Source: Pavlovales sp. CCMP2436 (Eukaryota; Haptophyta; Pavlovophyceae; Pavlovales). Taken from it: a stretch of 19,002 nucleotides of DNA. The DNA lies in the NCBI GenBank assembly GCA_026770615.1, contig MU631341.1:421193-440194 (forward strand), read 5' to 3'. Of this stretch, positions 7,192-14,770 are shown in pieces. The translations under genes and the position numbers were made by a program. Each line of letters opens with the position of its first letter. The stretch's first letter is position 1. The notes beneath the pieces are model-generated. The model saw only the letters and a list, made by a program, of their open reading frames with translations. It was not told where the DNA came from and searched no databases.

Positions 7192-7863
7192 GTGTCGCCC
7201 TCGCTGCCTGCCTGCCCAGATGGCTGGCTGTCCCGCCTGCCTGCCTGTCTGCCCAGGCCTGGCAGTCGTGACTGCTGCTGTCAATGCTGCTCGAGCGCGT
7301 CGACGCCCCGTGTGCCGAACTGGGAGGCCGGGCTGCAGGAGGCCGCCGCCCGAGGGCCGATCCGGATCGGATGGGGAAGCTGTTTTGTTTTACGAGCGGT
7401 TTTAAAAGTGCCGCTCTCCCGCTCTGCAAAGGTTCCCTTGATCCGAGTGTTTCTCGACGTTTAGGTCCGGTGGAGACCTGTCAGGGGACGGACGTACTTC
7501 TAGATATTCACCATCAGCTTCTGGGACCAGCTTCTTCTGGCCAAAGTATGTATACCACCGAGCCGGTGAGAGACTGTACCGGATCCTGGGCTCTCCCCGC
7601 ACGCTACGCTGTCTCTAATACAATGGTGCGGTGCTCTAGCCCAGCCGAAGTGCTCCATTGGCCAGATTCCCCTGCAGACGGCAAGGGACTTGCAGCCTTC
7701 GGTCATCGTTTTAAAACGCGCTCGATCCACACCCAGGCTCTGACGGGGGCGACCGGGGAGGAGGCACCGTTCGTTCGTGACGTCATCAAGCGCTTCCAGG
7801 AGGACGTCGAGAGGCAGCCGGCGCTCCTCCCGGAGATTGCGCTGCACGCGCTATCGCGAGACG
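7192..7863. promoter_or_regulatory. Bidirectional spacer between divergent genes
   Basis: Contains a CTGCCTGC-rich simple repeat (7203-7258), TTTTAAAA-type boxes at about 7399 and 7710, and an inverted CCAAT box (CCATTGG, 7655-7661). No complete gene is present. At 7740-7860 a frame different from the protease frame reads EEAPFVRDVIKRFQEDVERQ and continues to HALSRD with strong third-position GC. It may therefore be an N-terminal extension or upstream exon of the protease displaced by an indel. Confidence 0.4.
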
Positions 7864-8580
7864 ATGCGCGCGCACAGGAACGTCCAGATTGGCGACGTCT
7901 CCCTCTCGCGTGAGGACATCGCGCTGCTCGTGCCTCCGTGCTGGATTAACGACCAGCTGATCACTGCGGCCTTCGAGCTGCTCAGGAGGCGCCTCCCTGG
8001 CGACGATCGCTTGTACGCCGTCGGGGCGTCCGAGGCCATGATGATGGCGCACCTCGACGACCCCAGCCAGCTGCGACTGCTGTTTGAGCCACTCAAGCTG
8101 CGAACACGGCACCTCGTTCTGCTGCCTGTCTCGGACCACGATGAGCCCGACCTTGCTGGGGGCACGCACTGGAGCCTTCTCGCCTTCTACAGAAGCGATG
8201 GCGTGGAAAGCTTCTTCCATTTCGATAGTCTCTCGCATATGAATGCTGCGTCCGCCGAGCATCTCGCGCGCCGCGTCGCCCCGCTGCTCGGCACGCGGCA
8301 GACGCACGTCGTTGCGTGTCCCACGCCCAAGCAGACCAACGGGTATGACTGTGGCATGTACACCATCCAGATCGCTGAGATCTGCGCAGCACACATGGGC
8401 GAGGACGTGGTCGCGATCGGCGAGATCATCAACAGCGAGGTCACGCCCCAAGCGATCAGGAATAGGCGGATTGCCTTCATTCGCACGCTGCAGGAGATGC
8501 TTGGCGAGACTGCACCGGAGGCGGTCAGCCCGGCAGCTTGCGCAGTAGGTGGACACGAGTCGGCGCCGGGCAGCATTTGA
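7864..8580 (+). CDS. SENP8: NEDD8-specific protease, SENP8/NEDP1/DEN1-like (peptidase family C48)
   Basis: Predicted 238 aa (human SENP8 is 212). It matches the family from its N-terminus (VSLSREDIALLVPPCWINDQ) through GGTHWSLL, SFFHFDS and TNGYDCGMY. The catalytic set is His102, Asp121, Gln157 and Cys163 counted from the ATG at 7864. His102, Gln157 and Cys163 have the same numbers as in the human enzyme, which supports this start. A two-residue insertion precedes the Asp. Family members mature the NEDD8 precursor and remove NEDD8 from substrates, in cytosol and nucleus. The C-terminal 30 residues or so are Ala/Pro-rich and extra. It is divergent from the Sfi1-like gene. All active-site residues are intact, so it is probably functional. 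A plain SUMO protease is less likely, given the short length and the NEDP1-like PPxWxND and GGTHWSLL motifs. Confidence 0.93.
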   Translation: MRAHRNVQIGDVSLSREDIALLVPPCWINDQLITAAFELLRRRLPGDDRLYAVGASEAMMMAHLDDPSQLRLLFEPLKLRTRHLVLLPVSDHDEPDLAGGTHWSLLAFYRSDGVESFFHFDSLSHMNAASAEHLARRVAPLLGTRQTHVVACPTPKQTNGYDCGMYTIQIAEICAAHMGEDVVAIGEIINSEVTPQAIRNRRIAFIRTLQEMLGETAPEAVSPAACAVGGHESAPGSI

Positions 8581-8844
8581 GCTTTCTGAAGGGAACGTGC
8601 AACCGTAGGGAATGCTGTATGATTTTGCTGGATCCGTCTCTGCAAAAGAGCTCGATTGAATTTGTTTACTAGTTACAGATATTTATTAAACCAGCCTCGA
8701 TTTCTTTTAATCAAATTCGAATAATATATATCCAGTCGAATAAACTGAATATACCCTTAAACCCACAATTTATGAACCCAATTGCAGCTTAAATCGTGTG
8801 CCACTCGTGTGCCTCCGATGGGTCGACGGCAACCACATACATAA
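8581..8844. other. 3' flank of the protease gene, AT-rich
   Basis: Becomes AT-rich about 60 bp after the stop, with possible AATAAA-like polyadenylation sequences (for example near 8739). No reading frame is supported. Confidence 0.4.
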
Positions 8845-8940
8845 ATATATTACTGATAGGGATTCAAGCTGGCGTCTGACTGTTCTGAATGTTGTGCTGG
8901 TCTGAGGCCTGCGTCGCCCATTGCCTGCTGCGTGCCTTAC
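8845..8940 (-). repeat. C-family repeat copy 3 (minus strand, 5'-truncated)
   Basis: Read on the minus strand it starts at TAAGGCACGCAGCAGGCAAT and ends CGCCAGCTTGAATCCCTATC plus an AT tail. It is shorter at its 5' end than copies 1 and 2. Its 5' junction lies directly against the 5' junction of the neighbouring S repeat. Confidence 0.85.
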
Positions 8941-9040
8941 ACCTCTACCACCACCATCCCTGCTGCCAGGACTAATGTCTGACGTCGACCAAGTCAGTGA
9001 GTGAACAACACCTGTTGAACCATGCTGAGCCGCTATATAT
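8941..9040 (+). repeat. S-family repeat, 5'-truncated
   Basis: Matches the last 95 bp or so of the copy at 9286-9772: GGACTAATGTCTGACGTCGA, CAAGTCAGTGAGTGAACAAC, CTGTTGAACCATGCTGAGCC, then a short TA tail. The tail merges directly with the tail of the next C repeat. Confidence 0.85.
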
Positions 9041-9116
9041 TGACTGATAGGGATTCAAGCTGGCGTCTGACTGTTCTGAATGTTTGGCTGGCCTGAGCGC
9101 TGCATCGCCCATTGCC
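9041..9116 (-). repeat. C-family repeat copy 4 (minus strand, shorter)
   Basis: Minus strand, from GGCAATGGGCGATGCAGCGC to CGCCAGCTTGAATCCCTATC. It has the most severe 5' truncation of the four. It sits tail-to-tail with the S repeat on its left. Confidence 0.85.
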
Positions 9117-9285
9117 GCTATATATACATATATGCTAACATAGTTACGATATTGTCAATTCTAATTGACGCAAGGCTAATAATTATTAGTGACTCAATTA
9201 TTTAAAAATAAGAAACGAATTCGTTGCAGATTTATATTCATGTACAAAGATACACATCTTTGCCATCAGCCGTTGTTTATAATGT
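9117..9285. other. AT-rich spacer
   Basis: Non-coding AT-rich sequence with short TA runs. Nothing else is recognised. Confidence 0.4.
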
Positions 9286-9772
9286 ATTCCGCTCGAGTCC
9301 TACGTCGGTTCATAACGATGTCACTTATATTGCTCGTGAATCCGCCGTTCCAGCAGGTCTTCAGCCGCGCCTCTGCTGCCTGAACACTAGTGAAAAAATT
9401 ATATCGTTGAGTTGCCGCCTTGCCGGCGACGCCGATGTCCTAGACAAATTATATCGCCGCCATCGTCGCCTTGTTACAGCTGGTGCGAGCGAGATGGCGT
9501 GGCGGCCTGCAGCAAAATACGACCAGCGGTGCATGCGTGGAGTGGCGTGGCAGCTGCCCAGCGCCCGTTGTCACCCGCTAATTTGCATCAGATCGTCCCG
9601 AGTGCTGACCATCATAATGGGGGGGAGGGGGGCTGTGACATTTGCTACGACTTCGCCATCAACCTCACCTTCACCACCACCCCTGCTGTCAGGACTAATG
9701 TCTGACGTCGACCAAGTCAGTGAGTGAACACCACCTGTTGAACCATGCTGAGCCGCTAATAATAATTAATTA
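9286..9772 (+). repeat. S-family repeat, near full length, diverged
   Basis: About 490 bp. The 5' half (CGCTCGAG, GTTCATAACGA, CCGTTCCAGCAGGTCTTCAG) matches 332-541 and 10209-10430. The 3' half (GACGTCGACCAAGTCAGTGA to GCTGAGCCG) matches 5119, 8941 and 10578. It ends in an AT-only tail. No ORF of note lies inside, so this is a non-autonomous, SINE-like retroposon candidate. Confidence 0.8.
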
Positions 9773-9952
9773 TACTTCGAGGATTAACGGAGGAACCAGG
9801 ACCGAGCAAGGCCGAGCGCGGGCCGGTGCGAGCGCGGGCAGGTGCAAGCTCGGTGGTGCGGTAGCAACGATCAGTGGCGCACGTGTGGCGCGACACATCA
9901 GCTGTCTAGCGCGGTAAACACGTACGTAATACGTATACCAACTGGCAACTTG
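9773..9952. other. Spacer, no gene seen
   Basis: Contains a short imperfect repetition of GCGCGGGCcGGTGCGAG type (about 9816-9850). No supported reading frame. Confidence 0.35.
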
Positions 9953-10054
9953 AACGATATATTTATGCGATATTTATGGGCAGGGCTTGTCGCTCAGAAT
10001 AGGAGCCTATTTCTGGCGACTCCGATCCGGCAGAATACAGCACATGCAGGGGAT
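9953..10054 (+). repeat. F-family repeat copy 1
   Basis: Shares with 15241-15328 the landmarks AACGATAT, ATGCGATATTTAT, CGCTCAGAAT and CCGaTCCGGCAGAaT in the same order and spacing. Function unknown. Confidence 0.65.
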
Positions 10055-10208
10055 CGCGGGCAATAAAAACGGCGAAATTGAGGCTGAGGCTCAGTTTCTT
10101 GGCAAAATACATACAAACCGTGGTTAAAATTTTGCTTTAATTACTAGATCGAAGGACACACAAAACGAGGCTCAGTTTCCTAACGTTACGGCTTCTTAGT
10201 ATATAAAT
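10055..10208. other. AT-rich spacer with a short direct repeat
   Basis: GAGGCTCAGTTTC occurs at about 10086 and again at about 10168. No gene is supported. Confidence 0.4.
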
Positions 10209-10630
10209 TATTCCGATCGAGACCTCTCATCGTCGTCGGTTCATAACGACGTCAATTTCGCAAGTGAATCCGCTGTTCCAGCAGGTCTTCAGCTGCGCCT
10301 GAGCGCTGCATGACCACCACTGAAAAATTACATCGTTGAGTTGCCGGACACGCCGATGTCCTTGCCACATTGTCGCTGCCGCCGTCGTCTTCCATGTGCC
10401 GCTGTCGTCCTCGTTCCAACTGCCCACGTTCGACTTCCACCACAGCTTGCCGTCTCCTTATCTCGAGCTGCTGCGGCTGCCGCTGCAATCGTCTCCATCC
10501 CCACCACACCCACACCCTCCCTCTTGCCTCCCATCTCCCCCCTCCCCCCACACTATTAGTTTCGTCAGTCTTTATTTCTTGACGTCGACCAAGTCAGTGA
10601 GTGAACAATACCTGTTAAACCATGCTGAGC

Positions 10631-10632
<2 letters not shown>
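10209..10632 (+). repeat. S-family repeat, full length
   Basis: About 424 bp from the CGATCGAG start through the CGTCGGTTCATAACGACG hairpin, GACACGCCGATGTCCTTGCC, a C-rich interior, and the 3' end GACGTCGACCAAGTCAGTGA / GCTGAGCCG. The 3' end runs straight into the long TA tract. The hairpin (5-bp stem, 8-nt loop containing GTTCA) resembles a tRNA T-arm or Pol III B-box, but no matching A-box was identified. Confidence 0.85.
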
Positions 10633-10673
<41 letters not shown>

Positions 10674-10683
10674 TACATACATA

Positions 10684-10723
<40 letters not shown>

Positions 10724-10727
10724 CATA

Positions 10728-10766
<39 letters not shown>
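10633..10766. repeat. (TA)n microsatellite tail
   Basis: About 134 bp of almost pure TA with two interspersed CATACATATATATGTATA blocks about 60 bp apart, showing that the tract itself has been duplicated. It sits exactly at the 3' end of the S repeat and at the 5' edge of the D element. Confidence 0.95.
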
Positions 10767-10770
<4 letters not shown>

Positions 10771-10819
10771 GTGGGGGTTCGGGCTGGCGGTACGTTTCAA
10801 GATCAAGTCAGGCAGATCT

Positions 10820-11033
10820 TAGCGCTCCGACGCAGGCTCCTACGCGCTACGCCGAAGTGGGGAGCTGGTAGAAGTGGTGGATGATGAGGAAACCGAAAAC
10901 AAAGCGCTGGAGTCGCTGCGCAACATATACTGGTTACCGGAGATCCATCGGCACGCGCGGTGGCGCCCAAGCCAGCGCAGCCGACTAAGGCACGCAGCAG
11001 GCAATGGGCGACGCAGCGCTTAGACCAGCACAA
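10820..11033 (+). pseudogene. Coding-like remnant running into the C repeat
   Basis: An open frame without ATG reads [20 protein letters not shown], then NKALESLRNIYWLPEIHRHA, and ends at a TAG near 11033 inside the C repeat. The LPEIHRHARWRPS part is conserved in the C copy at 5808 with only synonymous changes. It may be the C-terminus of an ORF from the autonomous parent of family C. Not recognised by sequence. Confidence 0.35.
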
Positions 11034-11085
11034 CATTCAGAACAGTCAGACGCCAGCTTGAATCCCTATTAGTAATATACTGGTT
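10935..11085 (+). repeat. C-family repeat copy 2
   Basis: Closely matches 5808-5960 along its length and ends CGCCAGCTTGAATCCCTATT plus an AT tail. It is located inside the D element. Confidence 0.85.
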
Positions 11086-11543
11086 ACTATCATTGGGTCA
11101 AACTGTCAACTGTTGCTTCAAAGTGTGTCTTCCTTTCATCGATGGAGATTATGCATATCTTCCTTCCTCCGTTGCGCCCACGCGCAGCTGGAGCTGCTGA
11201 AGAAGGCGCTGTTAGCGAACCGTTATCGCCAGCAGCCGCACCCGCGCGACGTACCAAACGTCATCGTGATCGGCTGCCGCCGCCCTCGCCGCCGCCCGCG
11301 CCGCCGCCCTCGGCGGTTTTCCCGTCGTAGGTGTGCGCCAAGTCGAGCATCGTGCCCGAGTGGAGGCAGTCGAAGACAAAAAGCGCCTTCGACACGCTAT
11401 TGCAAATTTATTTTTTGGCCACTCCGTCGACGCCTACGACTCCGTGATAAGCTCTGGTAAGGACTTTATGGTAGCTCCAGGCCGGCTATCCAACCCGCGA
11501 CCCCCTGTAGAGGGGCCTCGTAACATGCACGCTGCATATAACT
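11086..11543. other. Interior of D element, Pro/Arg-rich low-complexity frames
   Basis: The GC-rich stretch 11160-11330 contains a CCGCC-type repeat that opens several frames (PPPSPPPAPPPS in one, RPRRRPRRRPRR in another). None has family features. One frame from about 11333 (RVEAVEDKKRLRHAIANLFF) looks moderately gene-like but lacks an ATG. No gene is called. Confidence 0.35.
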
Positions 11544-11659
11544 CCACTTCTACCAGCTCCCCACTTCGGCGTAGCGCGTAAGAGCCTGCGTCGGAGCGCT
11601 TAGATCAGCCTGACTTGAACTTGAAACGTACCGCCAGCCCGAACCCCCATACATTAATA

Positions 11660-12094
11660 TAACTAGTTACCATGAGTACCAAAATTCAATGTTCTGCGCC
11701 AGGACTCGAGCGGAATAAATTATGCATTAATCAAAATACATCAGATCGTCGCGGTACAAAATATATAATCAGTGATAACCAATAGACCGAAGGCCACCCT
11801 AATTACTGGCGCAATTCCGCACTAGGGAGGGGGGGAAGCGGATAGTGTGCCTCTTGTCGCAGCCGGCCGGCGGGACAAAGAGGTGGTCATGGTTCGCCCA
11901 TGCGCGCTACTAAGCGTCGGACGCTGTTAGTTGTCGGCTCAGACGACCTCCGCGACTCTACCTATATGCAATCCCTATCAGAAATATACTGCAGCAGACT
12001 GCTCGAACCAAGAAGTAGACACATTCTGATTAACTGGTATTTAAAAGTAACTTAAACATTTCCGTCCTCAGCTTTTGTTCGGCCAAACGAAATG
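11660..12094. other. AT-rich spacer with small C-family remnant
   Basis: Non-coding overall. TGCAATCCCTATCAGAAATA at about 11968 matches the very 3' end of family C. A 51-codon ATG frame at 11900-12055 overlaps that remnant and is not supported as a gene. Confidence 0.4.
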
Positions 12095-12480
12095 AAAGTT
12101 TCGGATCCCGGGCCCAGCGCCAGTGCTGCCATTTGACAGCCCTCGGGCTCAGCCCGACGACTCGCCATCCCCCGGCTCTTAGAAAAGGCGTAACGTACGG
12201 GGATTATCCGCGGTATCCGTGGGGCCCCGTGGGGCCCCGGGCTATGTGACAAGTTAGTTATATGTTAGTCACATAGGCGCCTCCGGCGGGGCCCCCGGGG
12301 GCCCTGCGGGGCTTTCTAAGAGCCGGGCCATCCCTGGCATATATGCGGGCATGCTTCGTTATTCACCGCAAGGTGTCGCTGAATTCCAAGAGCAGAGTTT
12401 CAGTTACGACCAGACGCAGGGACTGCACTCCAGGCGGAAGAAGTGGCACCATAAAATTACGAAAGGGAAGCCGCCATAAT
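12095..12480 (+). repeat. G-family repeat copy 1, interrupted by a MITE
   Basis: Parallels 17895-18260. Both have GGATCCCGG, CCAGTGCTG, TGACAGCCCTCGG and CCCGACGAC, then GCATGCTT/GCGTGCTT, then TCACCGCAAGGTG, and finally ACTGCAcCCAGGCGG and AAGTGGCA. This copy carries an extra 157-bp hairpin plus 6-bp target duplication, and lacks about 155 bp of interior present in copy 2. Confidence 0.65.
12171..12327. mobile_element. MITE-like hairpin element with 6-bp target-site duplication
   Basis: Terminal inverted repeats of 15 bp are perfect: CCCGGCTCTTAGAAA at 12171-12185 and its complement at 12313-12327. CCATCC flanks both sides (12165-12170 and 12328-12333). Inside are nested inverted repeats: GGGGCCCC-rich arms and CTATGTGAC (12242-12250) against GTCACATAG (12268-12276). 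The related G repeat at 17895-18260 lacks the insert, which supports insertion. Confidence 0.75.
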
Positions 12481-12574
12481 AATATTTATTGGTTTAGTTC
12501 GGATTTCTACCCTAAATAATGAACAATAAAATATGAATATACGCTGTACATAGCGCACCACGTCCGAGTAGCAG
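12481..12574. other. AT-rich spacer downstream of copy 2
   Basis: AT-rich, with AATAAA-like motifs on either strand. It probably includes the transcript end of the minus-strand gene. Nothing else seen. Confidence 0.35.
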
Positions 12575-12674
12575 CGGGTGCGCTGTAGTCTGGCAGCGCC
12601 CACGAGAGTGGTGCGCGCCAATTCACAAGTGTGCCCTAGTAGTGTGCAGTGCGCGAGCGCTCACATCTCGAGGT
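12575..12674 (-). repeat. 3' flank shared with gene copy 1
   Basis: Inverted counterpart of 2880-2984, with small indels and substitutions. The match ends at GGGTGCGCTGTAGTCTGGCA on the + strand. Confidence 0.8.
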
Positions 12675-14633
12675 TCACTGTGGGCTCGCCGCGTCGGCCA
12701 GCGGTTGGCCAGCGCGCTTGTTCGCGCCGGCGGCGGGCACGCCAGCGATCGAGGGCGCGACGCCCCCGCCGCCCAGGTCGCGCACGACGACCCGCTGGAA
12801 TGCCTGCGCGCTCACAATGACGTCGGTCAGCACGCGGCCCGACGCCACGTCGCGCACCCTCCAGCGCTCGCCCGGCTCGGTGAGCACGGCCAGCGCCTCG
12901 CGAGGAGACACCTCGGCGTGCTTGTGCCATGCGCGCGGGGCCTCCCAGAGCCGGAACAGCGCGGCGGGTCCCGAGGCGATGCCGTCCAGGACGAACTCCA
13001 CACGCACGTGCGTGCCCTTCCGCGTGGTCGCAGGCAGCTCCTCGCCCAACGGCGCGCAGAAGACATTCACGTGCTGGTGTAGCTCATGCGTCGCTATCGT
13101 CTCAAAGCAGACCCGCCCCGTGGCGTCCGCTGTCATGAGCACGTCGCCCGGCGTGAGCTGCACGTGCAGCTGCCCGTCGGGCGCGAGGCGGCCCACCTGC
13201 TTGTCGCCAATGCCGATGAGCCGCCCGGCGCCGAACTGGTCCTCGGAGACGGCCGCCGCCTTGAAAACGCGCAGCTCGCCGACAGTGTCGTCCTCAATTC
13301 TAGGCTTTGTCGTGGTGGCCGTCAAGACCTCGCCCTCCACCGGGAGCGCCGCGCCGTCCGGAGAAGCGGAGGGCGCGATGAGTCGCGTGCGGCGCACGTC
13401 GGCATAGTGCAACTCCAGGGTGACGGCCGAGGCGGGCTCGATTTGTACGGTGATATTGGCGGCGGGGACGTTGACCGAGAGCAGATGGTTGCCGCTCTTC
13501 GCGTCGCGCAGGCGCCATCTCTCGCCCGAAACCGTCTTCTGCAAGAGAGATCTGCCCTGCGCGAGGTCGTTGTACCACTGCTCCAGCGAGCCTGACTCCG
13601 AAACCCAGTAGAGCGAGGCCACCTTGCCCAGCAGCTGCGAGGGCGGGAAAAAGATGGTCAGCGTCACCGGCACGCCTTTCTCGACCGAGCTCGCGTAGAA
13701 CTCTGCGCCGCTCTCGAAGTCAGAAGCCGAGGCCTGAGGTTCGGCGGCGGCGGTCGCGGCGGTCGCGGCGGCGGCGGCGGCCTGGGCCTCGGCCGCCTTC
13801 GCCATTTCGTCCTCGTGAGCGCGAGACAAACGCTCCGCCCTCTGCTCCGCGCGCGCGACCGAGTCAGAAGCTTCCTTGACCTTGTCAGCCCCTTCCCTCT
13901 CGCGCCGCTCCGCGTCGATCGTGCGCGCCTCGAGCACCTCCATGCGCAGCTTGCTCCGTCGCTCTCGCTCCGCCCTCGTGCGTAGCTCGGCCTCCAGATC
14001 GGTGACGTAAATGCTCTTGGCGAGCTCCTCCGCCGCCATGAGAGTGCGCAGCCTGTCTAGCTCCAAGTCGGCCGGCTTGGCTGCGGGGCTGCTGATCTCG
14101 ACTCGCTGCTTGAGCGCGCGCAGCTCGGCCTGGAGCGCGAGGAGCTGCGCGTGCTCGTCGGTCGGCGAGCTGCTCGTCTCCAGCCTGCTGAGCACCGAGT
14201 GGCGCTCGACGCGTAGCACATGCACGGCGTGGTGGAAGACTTCGAGCGCCGCCTGGTGCGGGTGCGCGCCGATCATCCCAATCCACGCGCCGACGGAGGC
14301 GAAGACGATCAGCAGCAGGATTGCGAGGATGGCGAGCGTGCCGCAGCCCACCCGGGTGCTCAAGCGCCCTGCTGGACTGCCTTGCGGCGACTTCGAGTAG
14401 CCGCCCTCGAGCGTGAGCGGGGACGCAAGCACGTTTTCGCTCGACTGGGCGCGCAAGCTCGGGCGGTGGCTACGCCCCGTGATTGCGTTGCTAATACACT
14501 CCGCGTCCGCGGACGCGCGGCGCTGCATGGAGTGCGAGGTGGACATGTCGATCGCCACGGCGTGCATCCGGCTGTCCAGGTCAGAAACCGTTCTCGCGGT
14601 CATAAGCCGAGGCCTGAGCTGCGACTGCGACAT
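12675..14633 (-). CDS. Membrane-anchored coiled-coil protein with VHL-beta-like domains (copy 2)
   Basis: Predicted 652 aa from the ATG at 14633 (MSQSQLRPRLMTARTVSDLD). The frame is open further back but without an ATG. Same order as copy 1: disordered head, hydrophobic segment LAILAILLLIVFASVGAWIG, coiled coil with an Ala run, then VHL-beta-like modules keeping LYWVSESG, GERWRLRD, LFRLWEAP and GERWRVRD. I count 14 substitutions in the last 347 or so residues against copy 1 (about 96% identity), while the head shares little beyond AVAIDMSTS and LEGGYSK. Both copies are intact, which suggests both are expressed and that the head is free to diverge or under different selection. It is divergent from the gene at 15500. 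Whether it binds hydroxyproline is untested: VHL His115 is again Glu. Confidence 0.85.
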   Translation of the reverse strand: MSQSQLRPRLMTARTVSDLDSRMHAVAIDMSTSHSMQRRASADAECISNAITGRSHRPSLRAQSSENVLASPLTLEGGYSKSPQGSPAGRLSTRVGCGTLAILAILLLIVFASVGAWIGMIGAHPHQAALEVFHHAVHVLRVERHSVLSRLETSSSPTDEHAQLLALQAELRALKQRVEISSPAAKPADLELDRLRTLMAAEELAKSIYVTDLEAELRTRAERERRSKLRMEVLEARTIDAERREREGADKVKEASDSVARAEQRAERLSRAHEDEMAKAAEAQAAAAAATAATAAAEPQASASDFESGAEFYASSVEKGVPVTLTIFFPPSQLLGKVASLYWVSESGSLEQWYNDLAQGRSLLQKTVSGERWRLRDAKSGNHLLSVNVPAANITVQIEPASAVTLELHYADVRRTRLIAPSASPDGAALPVEGEVLTATTTKPRIEDDTVGELRVFKAAAVSEDQFGAGRLIGIGDKQVGRLAPDGQLHVQLTPGDVLMTADATGRVCFETIATHELHQHVNVFCAPLGEELPATTRKGTHVRVEFVLDGIASGPAALFRLWEAPRAWHKHAEVSPREALAVLTEPGERWRVRDVASGRVLTDVIVSAQAFQRVVVRDLGGGGVAPSIAGVPAAGANKRAGQPLADAASPQ

Positions 14634-14688
14634 CGTGCGCCTAAGCTCGATCCCCGAAGCGCCGTGATCGCAGCTTTTTAAGAAACTA

Positions 14689-14703
14689 AAATTTTTAAAG
14701 AGG
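14689..14703 (-). promoter_or_regulatory. Candidate core promoter element of copy 2
   Basis: The minus strand reads CCTCTTTAAAAATTT about 57 bp before the ATG. Nearly the same word, CCTCTTTAAAAAATTT, lies about 105 bp before the ATG of the divergent gene at 15500. It could be a TATA-like element. Confidence 0.3.
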
Positions 14704-14770
14704 TTTGAGAACAACTTTTATCTTAATTGACGACTACCCCTTTGCCCCGCTGTGAGACGACAGTGCGGGA

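Larger units (their letters stand above)
10764..11659. mobile_element. D element with inverted repeats of about 115 bp
   Basis: Arms 10764-10877 and 11544-11659 are inverted copies sharing GGTTCGGGCTGGCGGTACGT, GCGCTCCGACGCAGGCTC and GCTACGCCGAAGTGGGGAGC, with few mismatches. Outer ends are TATTAATGT, next to TA-rich flanks, compatible with insertion at TA. The interior holds a C repeat and a Pro/Arg-rich stretch, with no transposase. A foldback or MITE-like element, or an inverted duplication, is possible. Confidence 0.65.

Noticed and set aside
7786..8556. 256-codon minus-strand frame opposite the deneddylase
   Set aside because: The + frame has complete SENP8 motifs. The antisense frame is a composition artefact.
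10209..10300. tRNA gene or tRNA-derived head of family S
   Set aside because: Only a T-arm-like hairpin is visible. No A-box, acceptor stem or full cloverleaf could be found, so no tRNA is called.
10615..10822. Frames of Tyr-Ile repeats
   Set aside because: Translation of the TA microsatellite; not a protein.
11142..11460. Proline- or arginine-rich small proteins in the D interior
   Set aside because: They come from a CCGCC simple repeat that opens several frames at once. No conserved features.
11900..12055. 51-codon ATG frame in AT-rich spacer
   Set aside because: It overlaps a C-family 3' remnant and lacks coding bias.
14634..14714. N-terminal extension of gene copy 2
   Set aside because: The codon at 14714 is TTG and the region is AT-rich like a promoter. 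The ATG at 14633 is preferred.
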